IMG/VR virus record: IMGVR_UViG_3300017763_000036
Location: 1 to 45,628 of that record
Direction: 5' to 3' (one strand)
DNA from: a virus
DNA: 45,628 nt
In this document: one piece after another, positions 1 to 8,596 of the stretch
How the letters are laid out: each line of letters opens with the position of its first letter
Numbering within the stretch: the stretch's first letter is position 1
Made by a program: the position numbers and the translations under genes
Notes under the pieces: model-generated
The model's input: only the letters and a program-made list of their open reading frames with translations
Databases searched by the model: none
Told to the model about the DNA's origin: nothing

Positions 1-1
1 A

Positions 2-1477
2 CCGGCTTCTAAGATTACAAAAAAAAATATGTACCATTTAGCTGATGAAGAACTTGAAGGATTAGACACCACTATTGACTGGAAAAACACAGGAGATAAC
101 AGTTATGATGGTGAAAAATTACAATTACTACTTCATGATGAAAGTGGTAAATGGGAAAAACCTGATAACATTTTAAATAACTGGAGGGTAACAAAAACTT
201 GTTTACGTTTAGGTAGCAAGGTTATTGGAAAGTGTATGATGGGATCAACTTCGAACGCTTTAGATAAGGGGGGAAGAAATTTTAAATCACTTTATGAGGA
301 TTCTTTTCCTTCTAAAAGAAACGCAAATGGCCAAACAAAAAGCGGCCTATATTGTTTATTTATACCTATGGAATGGAACTTTGAGGGATATATAGACAGA
401 TATGGAATGCCTGTTTTTAAAACTCCCGCCAAACCTATTGTAGGTATAGATGGTGAAGATATTAATATAGGAGCAATAGATTATTGGGAAAATGAAGTTA
501 GTTCTTTGACGCAAGATCCTGACGCTTTAAATGAATTTTACAGACAATTTCCAAGAACAGAGTCTCATGCGTTTAGAGATGAAAGCAAACAATCTTTATT
601 TAACTTAACTAAAATATATCAACAAGTAGATTATAATGACTCTTTAATAATGGATCACCATACAACAAGAGGATCTTTTCAGTGGAAAGATGGAGTTAAA
701 GATACTGAAGTAATATGGTCCCCTAATAAAAATGGAAGATTTTTAGTAACCTGGACACCAGGGAAGGGTTTGATGAATAAAGTTATAACAGCCAGAGGTA
801 TGAAAAAACCAGGGAATGAACACTTAGGTTCTTTTGGTTGTGATTCTTATGATATATCTGGCGTAGTTGTAGGGAAGGGTTCTAACGGAGCATTGCATGG
901 TCTGACTAAATTTAATATGGATAGTGCGCCAAGTAATGAGTTTTTTTTAGAATATATAGCACGCCCACAGACTGCGGAAATATTTTTTGAAGAAGTATTA
1001 ATGGCTTGTGTTTTTTATGGGATGCCTATACTTTGTGAAAACAATAAACCTCGCTTATTGTATCACTTTAAAAATAGAGGATATAGAGGATATTGTTTAA
1101 ATCGTCCTGACAAAACCTATAACAAATTATCTAAAACAGAAAAAGAATTAGGAGGAATACCTAACACTTCTGAAGACGTAAAACAATCTCATGCTTCAGC
1201 AATAGAATCTTATATTGAAAAGCATGTTGGTATTGATTTATTAGGGGATTATAGAGATCAAGATGATATGGGGAGGATGTATTTTCAAAGAACTTTAGAA
1301 GACTGGGCTAAGTTTGATATTAACAATAGAACTAAGTTTGATGCAGCTATTAGTTCAGGATTAGCTATCATGGCTAACCAAAAACACTTATATACTCCAT
1401 CTAAAGAAAAATCAAAAATAAGTATTAACTTTGCAAGATATAATAATAAGAATACATTAAGTAAAATAATTACATGA
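2..1477 (+). CDS. terL: Phage terminase large subunit, 5' truncated by window edge
   Basis: This is the ATPase-nuclease motor that packages phage DNA into the prohead and cuts concatemers. The reading frame is open to the window edge, so the ATG at 29 is internal, and the Walker A part lies upstream of the window. Counting from that ATG, a Walker B with catalytic acid pair is seen at LLLHDE (D37, E38), followed by a coupling-motif-like MMGSTSN at about 71-77. The C-terminal half has the RNase H-like nuclease pattern: D272/D275 in GCDSYD, E337 in LCENN and D438 in FDAA. The stop overlaps the portal start by 4 bases (ATGA), the usual terminase-portal order. The motif order makes the family call firm although the N-terminus is missing. 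Confidence 0.9.
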   Translation, partial: PASKITKKNMYHLADEELEGLDTTIDWKNTGDNSYDGEKLQLLLHDESGKWEKPDNILNNWRVTKTCLRLGSKVIGKCMMGSTSNALDKGGRNFKSLYEDSFPSKRNANGQTKSGLYCLFIPMEWNFEGYIDRYGMPVFKTPAKPIVGIDGEDINIGAIDYWENEVSSLTQDPDALNEFYRQFPRTESHAFRDESKQSLFNLTKIYQQVDYNDSLIMDHHTTRGSFQWKDGVKDTEVIWSPNKNGRFLVTWTPGKGLMNKVITARGMKKPGNEHLGSFGCDSYDISGVVVGKGSNGALHGLTKFNMDSAPSNEFFLEYIARPQTAEIFFEEVLMACVFYGMPILCENNKPRLLYHFKNRGYRGYCLNRPDKTYNKLSKTEKELGGIPNTSEDVKQSHASAIESYIEKHVGIDLLGDYRDQDDMGRMYFQRTLEDWAKFDINNRTKFDAAISSGLAIMANQKHLYTPSKEKSKISINFARYNNKNTLSKIIT

Positions 1478-3909
1478 AAGCAGTCACTATAAATATCCAA
1501 TCAGCTGCCTTCCCAGATCAATTTGTGTCCGATGCAGATAAAAAGAAAAAAACTTTTGGGTTACAGGTAGGTCAAGCAATACAATACGAATGGTTTAGAA
1601 AGGATGGCATGAATTGTAGATTCTACAATCAGTGGGCAGATTTTAACCGACTAAGACTGTATGCGAGAGGAGAGCAATCAGTTGCAAAATATAAAAACGA
1701 ATTAGCGGTAGATGGAGATTTATCTTACCTTAACTTAGACTGGTCGCCTATTCCTGTTATACCTAAGTTTGTTGATATAGTAGTAAATGGAATGGCGGAT
1801 AGATTATTTAAAGTAAATTGCCAGGCACAAGATGCTATGTCTGCAGAAAAAAGAAATGAATTTCAAAAGATGATTGAGGTAAATGTGGCTGCTCAAGATT
1901 TATTTCATCAAGTTGAAAAAGATTTTCAAATGAATGTTTTTCAAGTAGACCCCAAAACACTTCCTCAAAGTGATGCTGAAATGGAGTTGTACATGCAATT
2001 AAATTATAAACCAGGGATAGAAATTGCTAATGAAATTGCTATTAACACTATGCTGGAAGAAAATCATTATTCTGATATTCGTAAAAGAGTAGATTATGAT
2101 TTAACTACTATAGGTATAGGTATTACTAAACACATGTTTCAGCAAGGAGATGGTATTCGTGTAGAGTATGTAGACCCTGCAAATGTAGTTTATAGTTATA
2201 CTGAAGATCCTTATTTTAAAGATTGTTTTTATTGGGGTGAACTTAAGACAGTTCCTATTTCGGAGGTGTTAAAAATCAATCCAGATTTAACAACAGAAGA
2301 TTTAGAGGAAATATCAAAATATAGTCAAGCTTGGTATGATTACTATAATACAGCTGCTATTTATGAGAATAGTATGTTTGCAAGAGACACTTGTACATTG
2401 TTGTTTTTTAATTATAAAACTACTAATAGTTTTGTTTATAAGAAAAAACAAACTGCAGAAGGAACTTTTAAAACAGTAGAAAAAGATGATCAATTTAACC
2501 CTCCAGAAGAAATGATGGAGGAGGGTAATTTTGAAAGAGTAGAAAAAAGAATTGACGTATGGTATGATGGGGTTATGGTAATGGGAAGCAATATGCTTCT
2601 TAAGTGGGAAATGATGGAGAATATGGTCCGTCCTAATTCTGCCAATCAACATGCCATGTCTAACTATGTAGCGTGCGCTCCAAGAATGTATAAAGGTATT
2701 TTAGATTCTTTAGTTAAAAGAATGATTCCTTTTGCAGATTTAATTCAAATAAGTCATTTAAAATTACAACAAGTTGTTTCTAAGGTAGTTCCTGACGGGG
2801 TATTTATTGATGCTGACGGATTAAGTGAGGTAGATTTAGGAACGGGTAATGCTTATGATCCTTCAGATGCTTTACGATTATACTTTCAAACAGGTAGTGT
2901 AGTGGGTAGAAGTTATACTCAAGACGGAGAATATAATAATGCAAAAGTTCCAATTACTCAGTTAACATCTAATAGTGGTAGTAGTAAGATGCAAATGCTT
3001 ATAGGTAATTATAATCACTATTTAGGAATGATAAGGCAAGTAACTGGATTAAATGAAGCCAGGGATGCTTCTACTCCTGACCCTAACTCTTTAGTGGGTG
3101 TTCAGAAGTTAGCAGCGTTAAATTCTAATGTAGCTACCAGACACATTCTTAATTCAAGTTTATATATAACCAGAACTTTAGCTGAAGCTCTTTCAATAAG
3201 GACTGCGGATGTGTTAGAATACGCTGACTTTAAAGATGAATTTGCTATGCAAATTGGTAAATATAATTTAGGAATTATAGAAGAAATTAAAAATTTATAT
3301 TTATATGACTTTGGTGTGTTTATTGAAATGAGTCCTGATGAAGAAGAAAAAGCTCAGTTAGAGGCTAATATTCAGGTAGCATTAAAAATGGGCGGAATTG
3401 ATTTGGAAGACGCTATTGATATTAGAACTATTAATAATTTAAAAATGGCTAATCAATTATTAAAAGTTAAGCGTAAACAAAGTGCTGCCGAAAAGAAAGA
3501 GGCTGAAATGCAAAAGCAGGCTATGCAAGGTCAACAGCAACAGGCTATTCAGAAGCAGGCGGCTCAGGCTAAAATGCAACAAACTCAGGCTGAATTACAA
3601 GCTAAGATTCAAATTAAAAAAGCAGAAATTGCTTTTGAAATTGAAAAACAAACTAACGAGGCTGATTTAAAAAGAAGACTAATGGATGTTGAATTTAACT
3701 ACAACATGCAATTACGAGGTATGGAGCAACAGCAGGTAGATATGAGAGAAAAAAAGAAAGAAGAAGGTAAGTCTCAAAGAATAGCTGAAGGAAACACGCA
3801 ACAATCTAAAATGATTGAGCAAAGAAAAAACAATTTGCCAGCTATGAATTTTGAGTCGAATGAAGATAGTTTAGATGGGTTTGATTTAGCAGAATTTAAT
3901 CCCAGATAG
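1474..3909 (+). CDS. Portal protein
   Basis: Predicted portal, the dodecameric ring at the special capsid vertex through which terminase drives DNA. At 811 residues it is a large, podovirus-type portal. The call rests mainly on position, directly after terminase (ATGA overlap) and before the scaffold and capsid genes, and on its size and mixed alpha/beta composition. The last ~140 residues (about 665-770) are very rich in Gln, Lys, Glu and Ala (for example MQKQAMQGQQQQAIQKQ). This looks like a long coiled coil, as in the barrel helices of some short-tailed phage portals. The tail after it is acidic. No single diagnostic motif was seen, so this is an assignment by synteny and form. Confidence 0.78.
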   Translation: MKAVTINIQSAAFPDQFVSDADKKKKTFGLQVGQAIQYEWFRKDGMNCRFYNQWADFNRLRLYARGEQSVAKYKNELAVDGDLSYLNLDWSPIPVIPKFVDIVVNGMADRLFKVNCQAQDAMSAEKRNEFQKMIEVNVAAQDLFHQVEKDFQMNVFQVDPKTLPQSDAEMELYMQLNYKPGIEIANEIAINTMLEENHYSDIRKRVDYDLTTIGIGITKHMFQQGDGIRVEYVDPANVVYSYTEDPYFKDCFYWGELKTVPISEVLKINPDLTTEDLEEISKYSQAWYDYYNTAAIYENSMFARDTCTLLFFNYKTTNSFVYKKKQTAEGTFKTVEKDDQFNPPEEMMEEGNFERVEKRIDVWYDGVMVMGSNMLLKWEMMENMVRPNSANQHAMSNYVACAPRMYKGILDSLVKRMIPFADLIQISHLKLQQVVSKVVPDGVFIDADGLSEVDLGTGNAYDPSDALRLYFQTGSVVGRSYTQDGEYNNAKVPITQLTSNSGSSKMQMLIGNYNHYLGMIRQVTGLNEARDASTPDPNSLVGVQKLAALNSNVATRHILNSSLYITRTLAEALSIRTADVLEYADFKDEFAMQIGKYNLGIIEEIKNLYLYDFGVFIEMSPDEEEKAQLEANIQVALKMGGIDLEDAIDIRTINNLKMANQLLKVKRKQSAAEKKEAEMQKQAMQGQQQQAIQKQAAQAKMQQTQAELQAKIQIKKAEIAFEIEKQTNEADLKRRLMDVEFNYNMQLRGMEQQQVDMREKKKEEGKSQRIAEGNTQQSKMIEQRKNNLPAMNFESNEDSLDGFDLAEFNPR

Positions 3910-3912
3910 CGC

Positions 3913-3944
3913 TTGAAAAAATAATTAAATAAATATTAACTTTG
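3913..3944 (+). promoter_or_regulatory. Bacteroidota-type promoter before scaffold gene
   Basis: A TTG at 3913-3915 and TAACTTTG at 3937-3944 are separated by 21 bases, fitting the Bacteroidota consensus TTG-N17-23-TAnnTTTG. It starts just after the portal stop and ends 20 bases before the scaffold ATG, so it probably drives extra expression of the scaffold and capsid genes. Confidence 0.65.
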
Positions 3945-3964
3945 CATAAATTAAATTAAATAAA

Positions 3965-5110
3965 ATGGAAGAAAATAAAAACGAAACAACTGAACAGCCA
4001 AAGTTCATTGTTAAAGAAGTAACAGGTGTTGAGCAAAAATCAACTCAAGAAATAGAAAAAGAATTACTTGAGAAACATGAGGAAAAGTTTTCAGGCCCAA
4101 AAGAGGAAACCGTAGTTCCAGCTGTTGAAGAAAAAATAGAGGATTCGTCACCTGAAAAACCTAAGTCTGATGGGTTAAATGATGAAAGTATTCTTTCTTA
4201 TATAAAAGAAAGATATGATAAAGATATATCTTCAGTAGATGAGTTGTTTTCTACAACAAAAACTAACGAAGAATTACCTGAAGATGTTTCGGCATACTTT
4301 AAGTATAAAAAAGAAACTGGACGTGGAATTAATGATTTTGTAAAATTACAACAAAATTATGATGACATGGACAGTGATAAGGTGTTGTCTCAATATTATT
4401 CTCAAACTGAAGAAGGTTTAGATAGTGAGGATATTAAAGATTTAATGTTAGATAAGTTTGGTTATGATAAAGATTTAGATGAACCAAGTGATATTAAAAA
4501 AATTGAGAGAGCAAAAAAGAAAGAACTTGTAAAAGCTAAAAAGTTTTTCAATGAACAAAAAGATAAATATAACACTCCTCTTGAGTCAAGCGGGGGTGGG
4601 TTATCTGATGAGGACAGAGAAAAGTTTAATAGCTATAAAAGTTATATAGAAGAATCTACTAATGCTAAAGAAGCGCAAAAGAAAAGGTACGATTATTTTT
4701 TAGATAAGACCAATCAGGTCTTTAACGATGAATTCAAAGGTTTTGAGTTCTCTGTCGGAGAAAATAATTTTACGTTTAAACCTGGTGATGCTAATGAGCT
4801 AAAGAGTAAACAGTCAGATGTCAACACGTTCGTAAATAAATTTATGGACAAAGAGACAGGTTTGATGAATGATGCTCAAGGATATCATAGGGCAATGTCA
4901 GTAGCTATGAATATTGATAAGTTTGCTGAATTTTTTTACAATCAGGGGGTGACTCAGGCTGTAGACAAGGTAAGTAAAAAGTCTAAAAATATTAATATGG
5001 ACATGCGTAAAACGCCTGTTTCATTAAATAAAAATGGACTACAAATCAAAGCTGTAGGCGATACAAGTAGTGGTAGAGGACTCAAAATTAAAAGTATTAA
5101 AAAATTATAA
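3965..5110 (+). CDS. Capsid assembly scaffolding-like protein
   Basis: Probable scaffolding protein that shapes the prohead and leaves before or during packaging. It is 381 residues, highly charged, with long predicted helical stretches, an acidic N-terminal third rich in Glu and Lys, and a basic C-terminal end (GLKIKSIKKL). A basic C-terminus binding the coat protein is known from scaffolds of short-tailed phages. It lies between portal and major capsid protein, 18 bases before the latter, and has its own promoter. No enzymatic motif is visible. The call rests on composition and gene order. Confidence 0.65.
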   Translation: MEENKNETTEQPKFIVKEVTGVEQKSTQEIEKELLEKHEEKFSGPKEETVVPAVEEKIEDSSPEKPKSDGLNDESILSYIKERYDKDISSVDELFSTTKTNEELPEDVSAYFKYKKETGRGINDFVKLQQNYDDMDSDKVLSQYYSQTEEGLDSEDIKDLMLDKFGYDKDLDEPSDIKKIERAKKKELVKAKKFFNEQKDKYNTPLESSGGGLSDEDREKFNSYKSYIEESTNAKEAQKKRYDYFLDKTNQVFNDEFKGFEFSVGENNFTFKPGDANELKSKQSDVNTFVNKFMDKETGLMNDAQGYHRAMSVAMNIDKFAEFFYNQGVTQAVDKVSKKSKNINMDMRKTPVSLNKNGLQIKAVGDTSSGRGLKIKSIKKL

Positions 5111-5128
5111 ACTAAAAAATTAAAAACA

Positions 5129-6550
5129 ATGGCAGTAAATGCAACACCAGGGTTTGATCTTCAGCCAAGTGCGGAGAGAGTAGCCCTACCAAGTAATTAC
5201 ATTACCAACTTTGATTTCTTAAATCAGTATCTTCCAGATACATACGAGAAAGAATTTGAAAGATATGGTAATAGAACAGTAGCTTCATTCTTAAGAATGG
5301 TAGGTGCTGAAATGCCTTCTAACTCAGACATGATCAAATGGGCTGAGCAAGGAAGACTACACACTAAATACACTCAAGTAACTTTAGCAGCAACAGGTGC
5401 TACTACGGGTGTTTTAACAGTAACAGACCCATTAGTACCAGCTGGTAGTAATGTAGCTGTAAGAGTAGGTCAAACTCTTTTTATATCTGACAACACTGCA
5501 GGTTCTACATTGCAAAATAAAGCAGTTGTAACAGGTGTACCAACAGCTACTACAATTAATGTAGCGTTTTATGAGCCTTTATCTGTAGTTCCAGCAGCTC
5601 CATCAACATTAACTATAATGATTTATGGTTCTGAATTTGCTAAAGGAACTCCAGGAATGGTAGACTCATTAGAGGCTAACGATGTATTCTTTGACAACAA
5701 ACCAATTATCATTAAAGATACTTACGAAGTAAGTGGTTCTGAAATGGCACAAATTGGATGGGTTGAAATTTCTACTGAAAATGGTGGATCAGGATACTTA
5801 TGGTACATGAAGTCTGAGCACGAAACAAGATTAAGATTTGAGGACTACCTTGAAACTGCAATGATTGAAGCTGTTCCAGCTGCAACAGGTTCTGGTGCAG
5901 AGGCTGCTCTTTCTGGTGCAGCTCCTGCAGCTGGTGTGATCAATGCTGGTTCTGAAGGTGTATTCTTTGTAGTAGGAAGTAGAGGAAATGTTTGGGGTGG
6001 TGGTAATCCAACTACTTTAGCTGGTTTCGATACAGTTATTCAAAGACTTGACAAGCAAGGAGCTATTGAAGAAAATGTTATTTTCTGTAATAGACAATTC
6101 TCATTTGATATTGACGATATGTTAGCTGCTCAAAACTCTTACGGAGCGGGTGGTACTTCATACGGATTATTTGATAATGACGAAGACATGGCTTTAAATT
6201 TAGGTTTCACAGGATTCCGTAGAGGATATGATTTCTACAAGTCTGACTGGAAATACTTAAACGATGCTACAATGAGAGGTGATATTGTAGGTGGAAACAT
6301 CAACGGACTTTTAGTTCCTGCTGGTTCTACTTCTGTATATGATCAAGTGTTAGGAAAGAACGCTAAGCGTCCATTCTTACATGTTAGATACAGAGCTTCT
6401 GAAACTGAAGACAGACGTTACAAAACTTGGATTACTGGTTCTGCTGGTGGTGCAAGAACATCTTCTTTAGATGCTATGCAAGTTAACTTCTTGAGTGAAA
6501 GAGCTTGTTGTACTTTAGGTGCAAACAACTTCTTCTTATTCCAAGACTAA
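5129..6550 (+). CDS. Major capsid protein
   Basis: Predicted HK97-fold coat protein, 473 residues, in the canonical place after the scaffold and followed by a strong terminator. Codon choice is notably regular compared with neighbours (frequent GGT, GTA, TTA), as expected for the most abundant protein. Residues about 83-168 form an Ala/Thr/Val-rich beta stretch with a VRVGQTLFIS core that resembles modules found in three other structural proteins here; this may be an insertion or part of the E-loop region. The C-terminal half carries aromatic-rich segments (TGFRRGYDFYKSDWKYL). The call rests on position, length and composition. It is secure as a structural protein and probable as the major coat protein. 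Confidence 0.82.
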   Translation: MAVNATPGFDLQPSAERVALPSNYITNFDFLNQYLPDTYEKEFERYGNRTVASFLRMVGAEMPSNSDMIKWAEQGRLHTKYTQVTLAATGATTGVLTVTDPLVPAGSNVAVRVGQTLFISDNTAGSTLQNKAVVTGVPTATTINVAFYEPLSVVPAAPSTLTIMIYGSEFAKGTPGMVDSLEANDVFFDNKPIIIKDTYEVSGSEMAQIGWVEISTENGGSGYLWYMKSEHETRLRFEDYLETAMIEAVPAATGSGAEAALSGAAPAAGVINAGSEGVFFVVGSRGNVWGGGNPTTLAGFDTVIQRLDKQGAIEENVIFCNRQFSFDIDDMLAAQNSYGAGGTSYGLFDNDEDMALNLGFTGFRRGYDFYKSDWKYLNDATMRGDIVGGNINGLLVPAGSTSVYDQVLGKNAKRPFLHVRYRASETEDRRYKTWITGSAGGARTSSLDAMQVNFLSERACCTLGANNFFLFQD

Positions 6551-6564
6551 GTAACACTAATTTA

Positions 6565-6594
6565 GGGGGGGATTAATTTCCTCCCCTTTTTTTT
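6565..6594 (+). terminator. Rho-independent terminator after capsid gene
   Basis: An 8-base stem with one mismatch (GGGGGGGA against TCCTCCCC, loop of 6) is followed by eight T residues. It begins 15 bases after the capsid stop. Confidence 0.8.
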
Positions 6595-6616
6595 AACTTT
6601 AATTAAATTATATAAA

Positions 6617-7360
6617 ATGAAAACAAAAAAAACAATGGTAGCTAAGAGCTACAAATTAAAAAACAACAGAACTCCTTTAGCATATATGCTTTCTTCTCAT
6701 CACTCTAAAAGAACTAATCTTTTATATTTTGACGAAGAGACAGGAGTTAATAGGCCACTTCGTTATGCAAGAAACCAAAAATCACCTTTTGAGGATGAGC
6801 AAGATGGTAATGCAATAATGGAGCCTATTGTCTTTGAAGATGGACTTCTTCACGTTCAAAAAACAAACCAAGTACTTCAACACTTTCTTTCTTTACATCC
6901 TGGTAATGGAAATTTATTTGAAGAAATAAATCAAGCAAAAGATGCTGCTGAAGAAATGGAAATGGAAAACATAATTTTAGACGCTCAACTTTTGGCTCGT
7001 GATTTATCTGTAGAAAAAATGGCTACTATAGGTAGAGTTCTTATGGGGTCTCAGGTGGATAGTATGAGTACAGCTGAATTAAAAAGAGATATATTAGTTT
7101 TTTCAAGAACTTATCCTATTGAATTTTTAGATGTTTTAAACGATCCAACTTTACAAGTTCAAGATGATGTAGTTATTTTCTTCCAAAAAGGTATGCTTGC
7201 TTTAAGAAACAAACAAAGAGATGTGTACTTTAATTTACCTCAAAATAAAAAGAAACTATTAACTGTTCCTTTTGGGGAAGATCATCATGATATAGTTGCT
7301 TCTTACATGCAAAGAGATGAAGGTATAGAGACTTATAAACTTTTAAAGAAAAATTTATAA
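6617..7360 (+). CDS. Structural-region protein of unknown function (247 aa)
   Basis: No family is recognised. The protein is 247 residues, with a basic N-terminus (MKTKKTMVAKSYKLKNNR), an acidic central helix-rich part (AKDAAEEMEMENIILDAQ, near 107-124) and a C-terminus with alternating charged and hydrophobic residues. It stands alone between two terminators, downstream of the capsid gene, so some read-through or its own promoter is needed. Position suggests a head-associated or head-completion protein. The first residues resemble those of the 39-residue basic protein at 42508 (MKTKKTSMAK), which may be chance. Confidence 0.6.
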   Translation: MKTKKTMVAKSYKLKNNRTPLAYMLSSHHSKRTNLLYFDEETGVNRPLRYARNQKSPFEDEQDGNAIMEPIVFEDGLLHVQKTNQVLQHFLSLHPGNGNLFEEINQAKDAAEEMEMENIILDAQLLARDLSVEKMATIGRVLMGSQVDSMSTAELKRDILVFSRTYPIEFLDVLNDPTLQVQDDVVIFFQKGMLALRNKQRDVYFNLPQNKKKLLTVPFGEDHHDIVASYMQRDEGIETYKLLKKNL

Positions 7361-7384
7361 AATAATATAAGCACAATAAAAGAG

Positions 7385-7410
7385 ACACCCTAATAAGGGT
7401 GTTTTTTTTT
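7385..7410 (+). terminator. Rho-independent terminator
   Basis: A perfect 7-base stem ACACCCT/AGGGTGT with an AATA loop is followed by nine T residues, 25 bases after the stop of the 247-residue gene. Confidence 0.88.
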
Positions 7411-7413
7411 ATG

Positions 7414-7421
7414 TATATTTG
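7414..7421 (+). promoter_or_regulatory. -7 element TATATTTG
   Basis: A TAnnTTTG box directly after the preceding terminator and 33 bases before the ATG at 7455. No TTG is present at the expected -33 distance, so only half of the consensus is met. Confidence 0.45.
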
Positions 7422-7454
7422 CACTTTATTAACCCATTAAAAACTTTTTATAAA

Positions 7455-7733
7455 ATGGAAAAATTCTTATCAATCCCAGTTACAGGCTCTGGGGACGTTC
7501 TTTTGAATGTAAACGATGTCCTGTCAGTAACAGCTGCAAGTGCAACTGCGACTACTACAGTAATAACTTACCTTAACGGTAATACTGCAACAATTACTGC
7601 TGCTGCTCAAGTAGCTTTCAGTATGAGAAAATTTATTACAGACTCTATGGTTTCTGCATTATCAACTTCTTGGACTCGTGTGGTTTATAAAGCTGTACCA
7701 CCACAGGCTGTATCAGGAATAGTAATAGCATAA
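7455..7733 (+). CDS. Small head-decoration-like structural protein (92 aa)
   Basis: Predicted virion protein of unknown exact role. An earlier in-frame TTG at 7419 lies inside the -7 box, so the ATG at 7455, preceded by an A/T-rich leader, is preferred. The sequence is rich in Thr, Ala and Val with short beta-strand patterns. It resembles the two ends of its downstream neighbour: MEKFLSIPV against MGKFINVPL at the start, and LLNVNDVL...VITYLNGNTATIT...STSWTRVVY against LVNLNNIV...VLTYKTKTATNDILTIT...ESEWTNVV at the C-terminus. The two genes therefore look like a duplication. A decoration or head-stabilising role is an inference from position and composition. Confidence 0.65.
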   Translation: MEKFLSIPVTGSGDVLLNVNDVLSVTAASATATTTVITYLNGNTATITAAAQVAFSMRKFITDSMVSALSTSWTRVVYKAVPPQAVSGIVIA

Positions 7734-7735
7734 TT

Positions 7736-8512
7736 ATGGGAAAGTTTATTAACGTGCCCCTCCCGCTTTACAGCGTAACAGCGGACATGGCTAACCCAAC
7801 AATATCCAGTACAACTACTGGAGCTGCAACGGGGAAATTAACTGACTCAGGCGGAGGATTCAGTGGTGTTATAAATGTAGGAGATATTATTTTAGAGACT
7901 ACTATTTGGCAACTTGCTACAGTAACTAAAGTAGATAGTGATACGGTGTTAAGTATTGAGGGAGCAGCAACTGCTGCTTTGGAGACTTCTGGTGCTGTTT
8001 TTAAAATATGGACTCCTTCAAATGCATATAGTTTTAAGATAGCTACTGGAACATTTTTAGCAGATGTGAGAGTAGGTGATGTGGTAATAAATACCACTAA
8101 AGGTTATAGCGCTAAAGTTACAAAGGTAGAGACTCAAAGTGCTTTACAGCTGGATTCTATAATTTTTGACGATAATGGATCTGACACTGCTGTTGTTATA
8201 TCTCAAAGTGGTTTTGGTGGTAGATTAGTAAATTTAAACAATATAGTAATGAGCACACCAACTGCTGGTGGAGCGGGAACTACTCCTATTGTTTTAACTT
8301 ACAAAACTAAAACTGCAACTAATGATATTTTAACTATTACTATTGCAGAAGCTCAAGCTAATTATAGTTGGCAAAAAGCTTTTGAAAAATTAATGCTTGA
8401 AACTTTGGAGTCAGAATGGACAAATGTTGTAGGTGAAATGCCTTTAATTGCTGCCCCTGTAGTTGCTTCAAAACCAGCTATACTTTATGCAACAGGTGTA
8501 GCTTTAGCTTAG
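7736..8512 (+). CDS. Decoration-like structural protein with two inserted beta modules (258 aa)
   Basis: Starts 2 bases after the previous stop. Residues 1-10 and about 163-258 match the whole of the preceding 92-residue protein in pattern. Residues about 29-158 are extra and hold two copies of a beta module: INVGDIILETTIWQLATVTK (47-66 region) and VRVGDVVINTTKGYSAKVTK (111-130), each followed by a run of alternating hydrophobic residues. The protein therefore looks like the small neighbour plus a tandem insertion. It probably sits on the virion surface or in the head. The family is unrecognised and function is inferred from context only. Confidence 0.65.
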   Translation: MGKFINVPLPLYSVTADMANPTISSTTTGAATGKLTDSGGGFSGVINVGDIILETTIWQLATVTKVDSDTVLSIEGAATAALETSGAVFKIWTPSNAYSFKIATGTFLADVRVGDVVINTTKGYSAKVTKVETQSALQLDSIIFDDNGSDTAVVISQSGFGGRLVNLNNIVMSTPTAGGAGTTPIVLTYKTKTATNDILTITIAEAQANYSWQKAFEKLMLETLESEWTNVVGEMPLIAAPVVASKPAILYATGVALA

Positions 8513-8532
8513 GTTGTATTATACATATTAAG

Positions 8533-8568
8533 AGAGGCTTACAAATAAAGTGAGCCTCTTTTTTTTTT
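8533..8568 (+). terminator. Rho-independent terminator
   Basis: A 10-base stem AGAGGCTTAC/GTGAGCCTCT containing one wobble pair, with a 7-base loop, is followed by a T run to 8568. It lies 20 bases after the 258-residue gene. Confidence 0.87.
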
Positions 8569-8570
8569 AC

Positions 8571-8578
8571 TATCTTTG
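8571..8578 (+). promoter_or_regulatory. -7 element TATCTTTG
   Basis: A perfect TAnnTTTG box placed immediately after the terminator and 18 bases before the ATG at 8597. No clear -33 TTG is seen because the terminator hairpin occupies that position. It probably starts the connector and tail operon. Confidence 0.55.
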
Positions 8579-8596
8579 TGAAAACATTTAAAGTTT

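Noticed and set aside
29-31. ATG at 29 as the start of terminase
   Set aside because: The frame stays open to the window edge and the Walker A part is missing from the product, so the true start lies upstream of the window.
7419-7454. TTG at 7419 as start of the 92-residue protein
   Set aside because: It lies inside the predicted -7 box; the ATG at 7455 has a normal leader.
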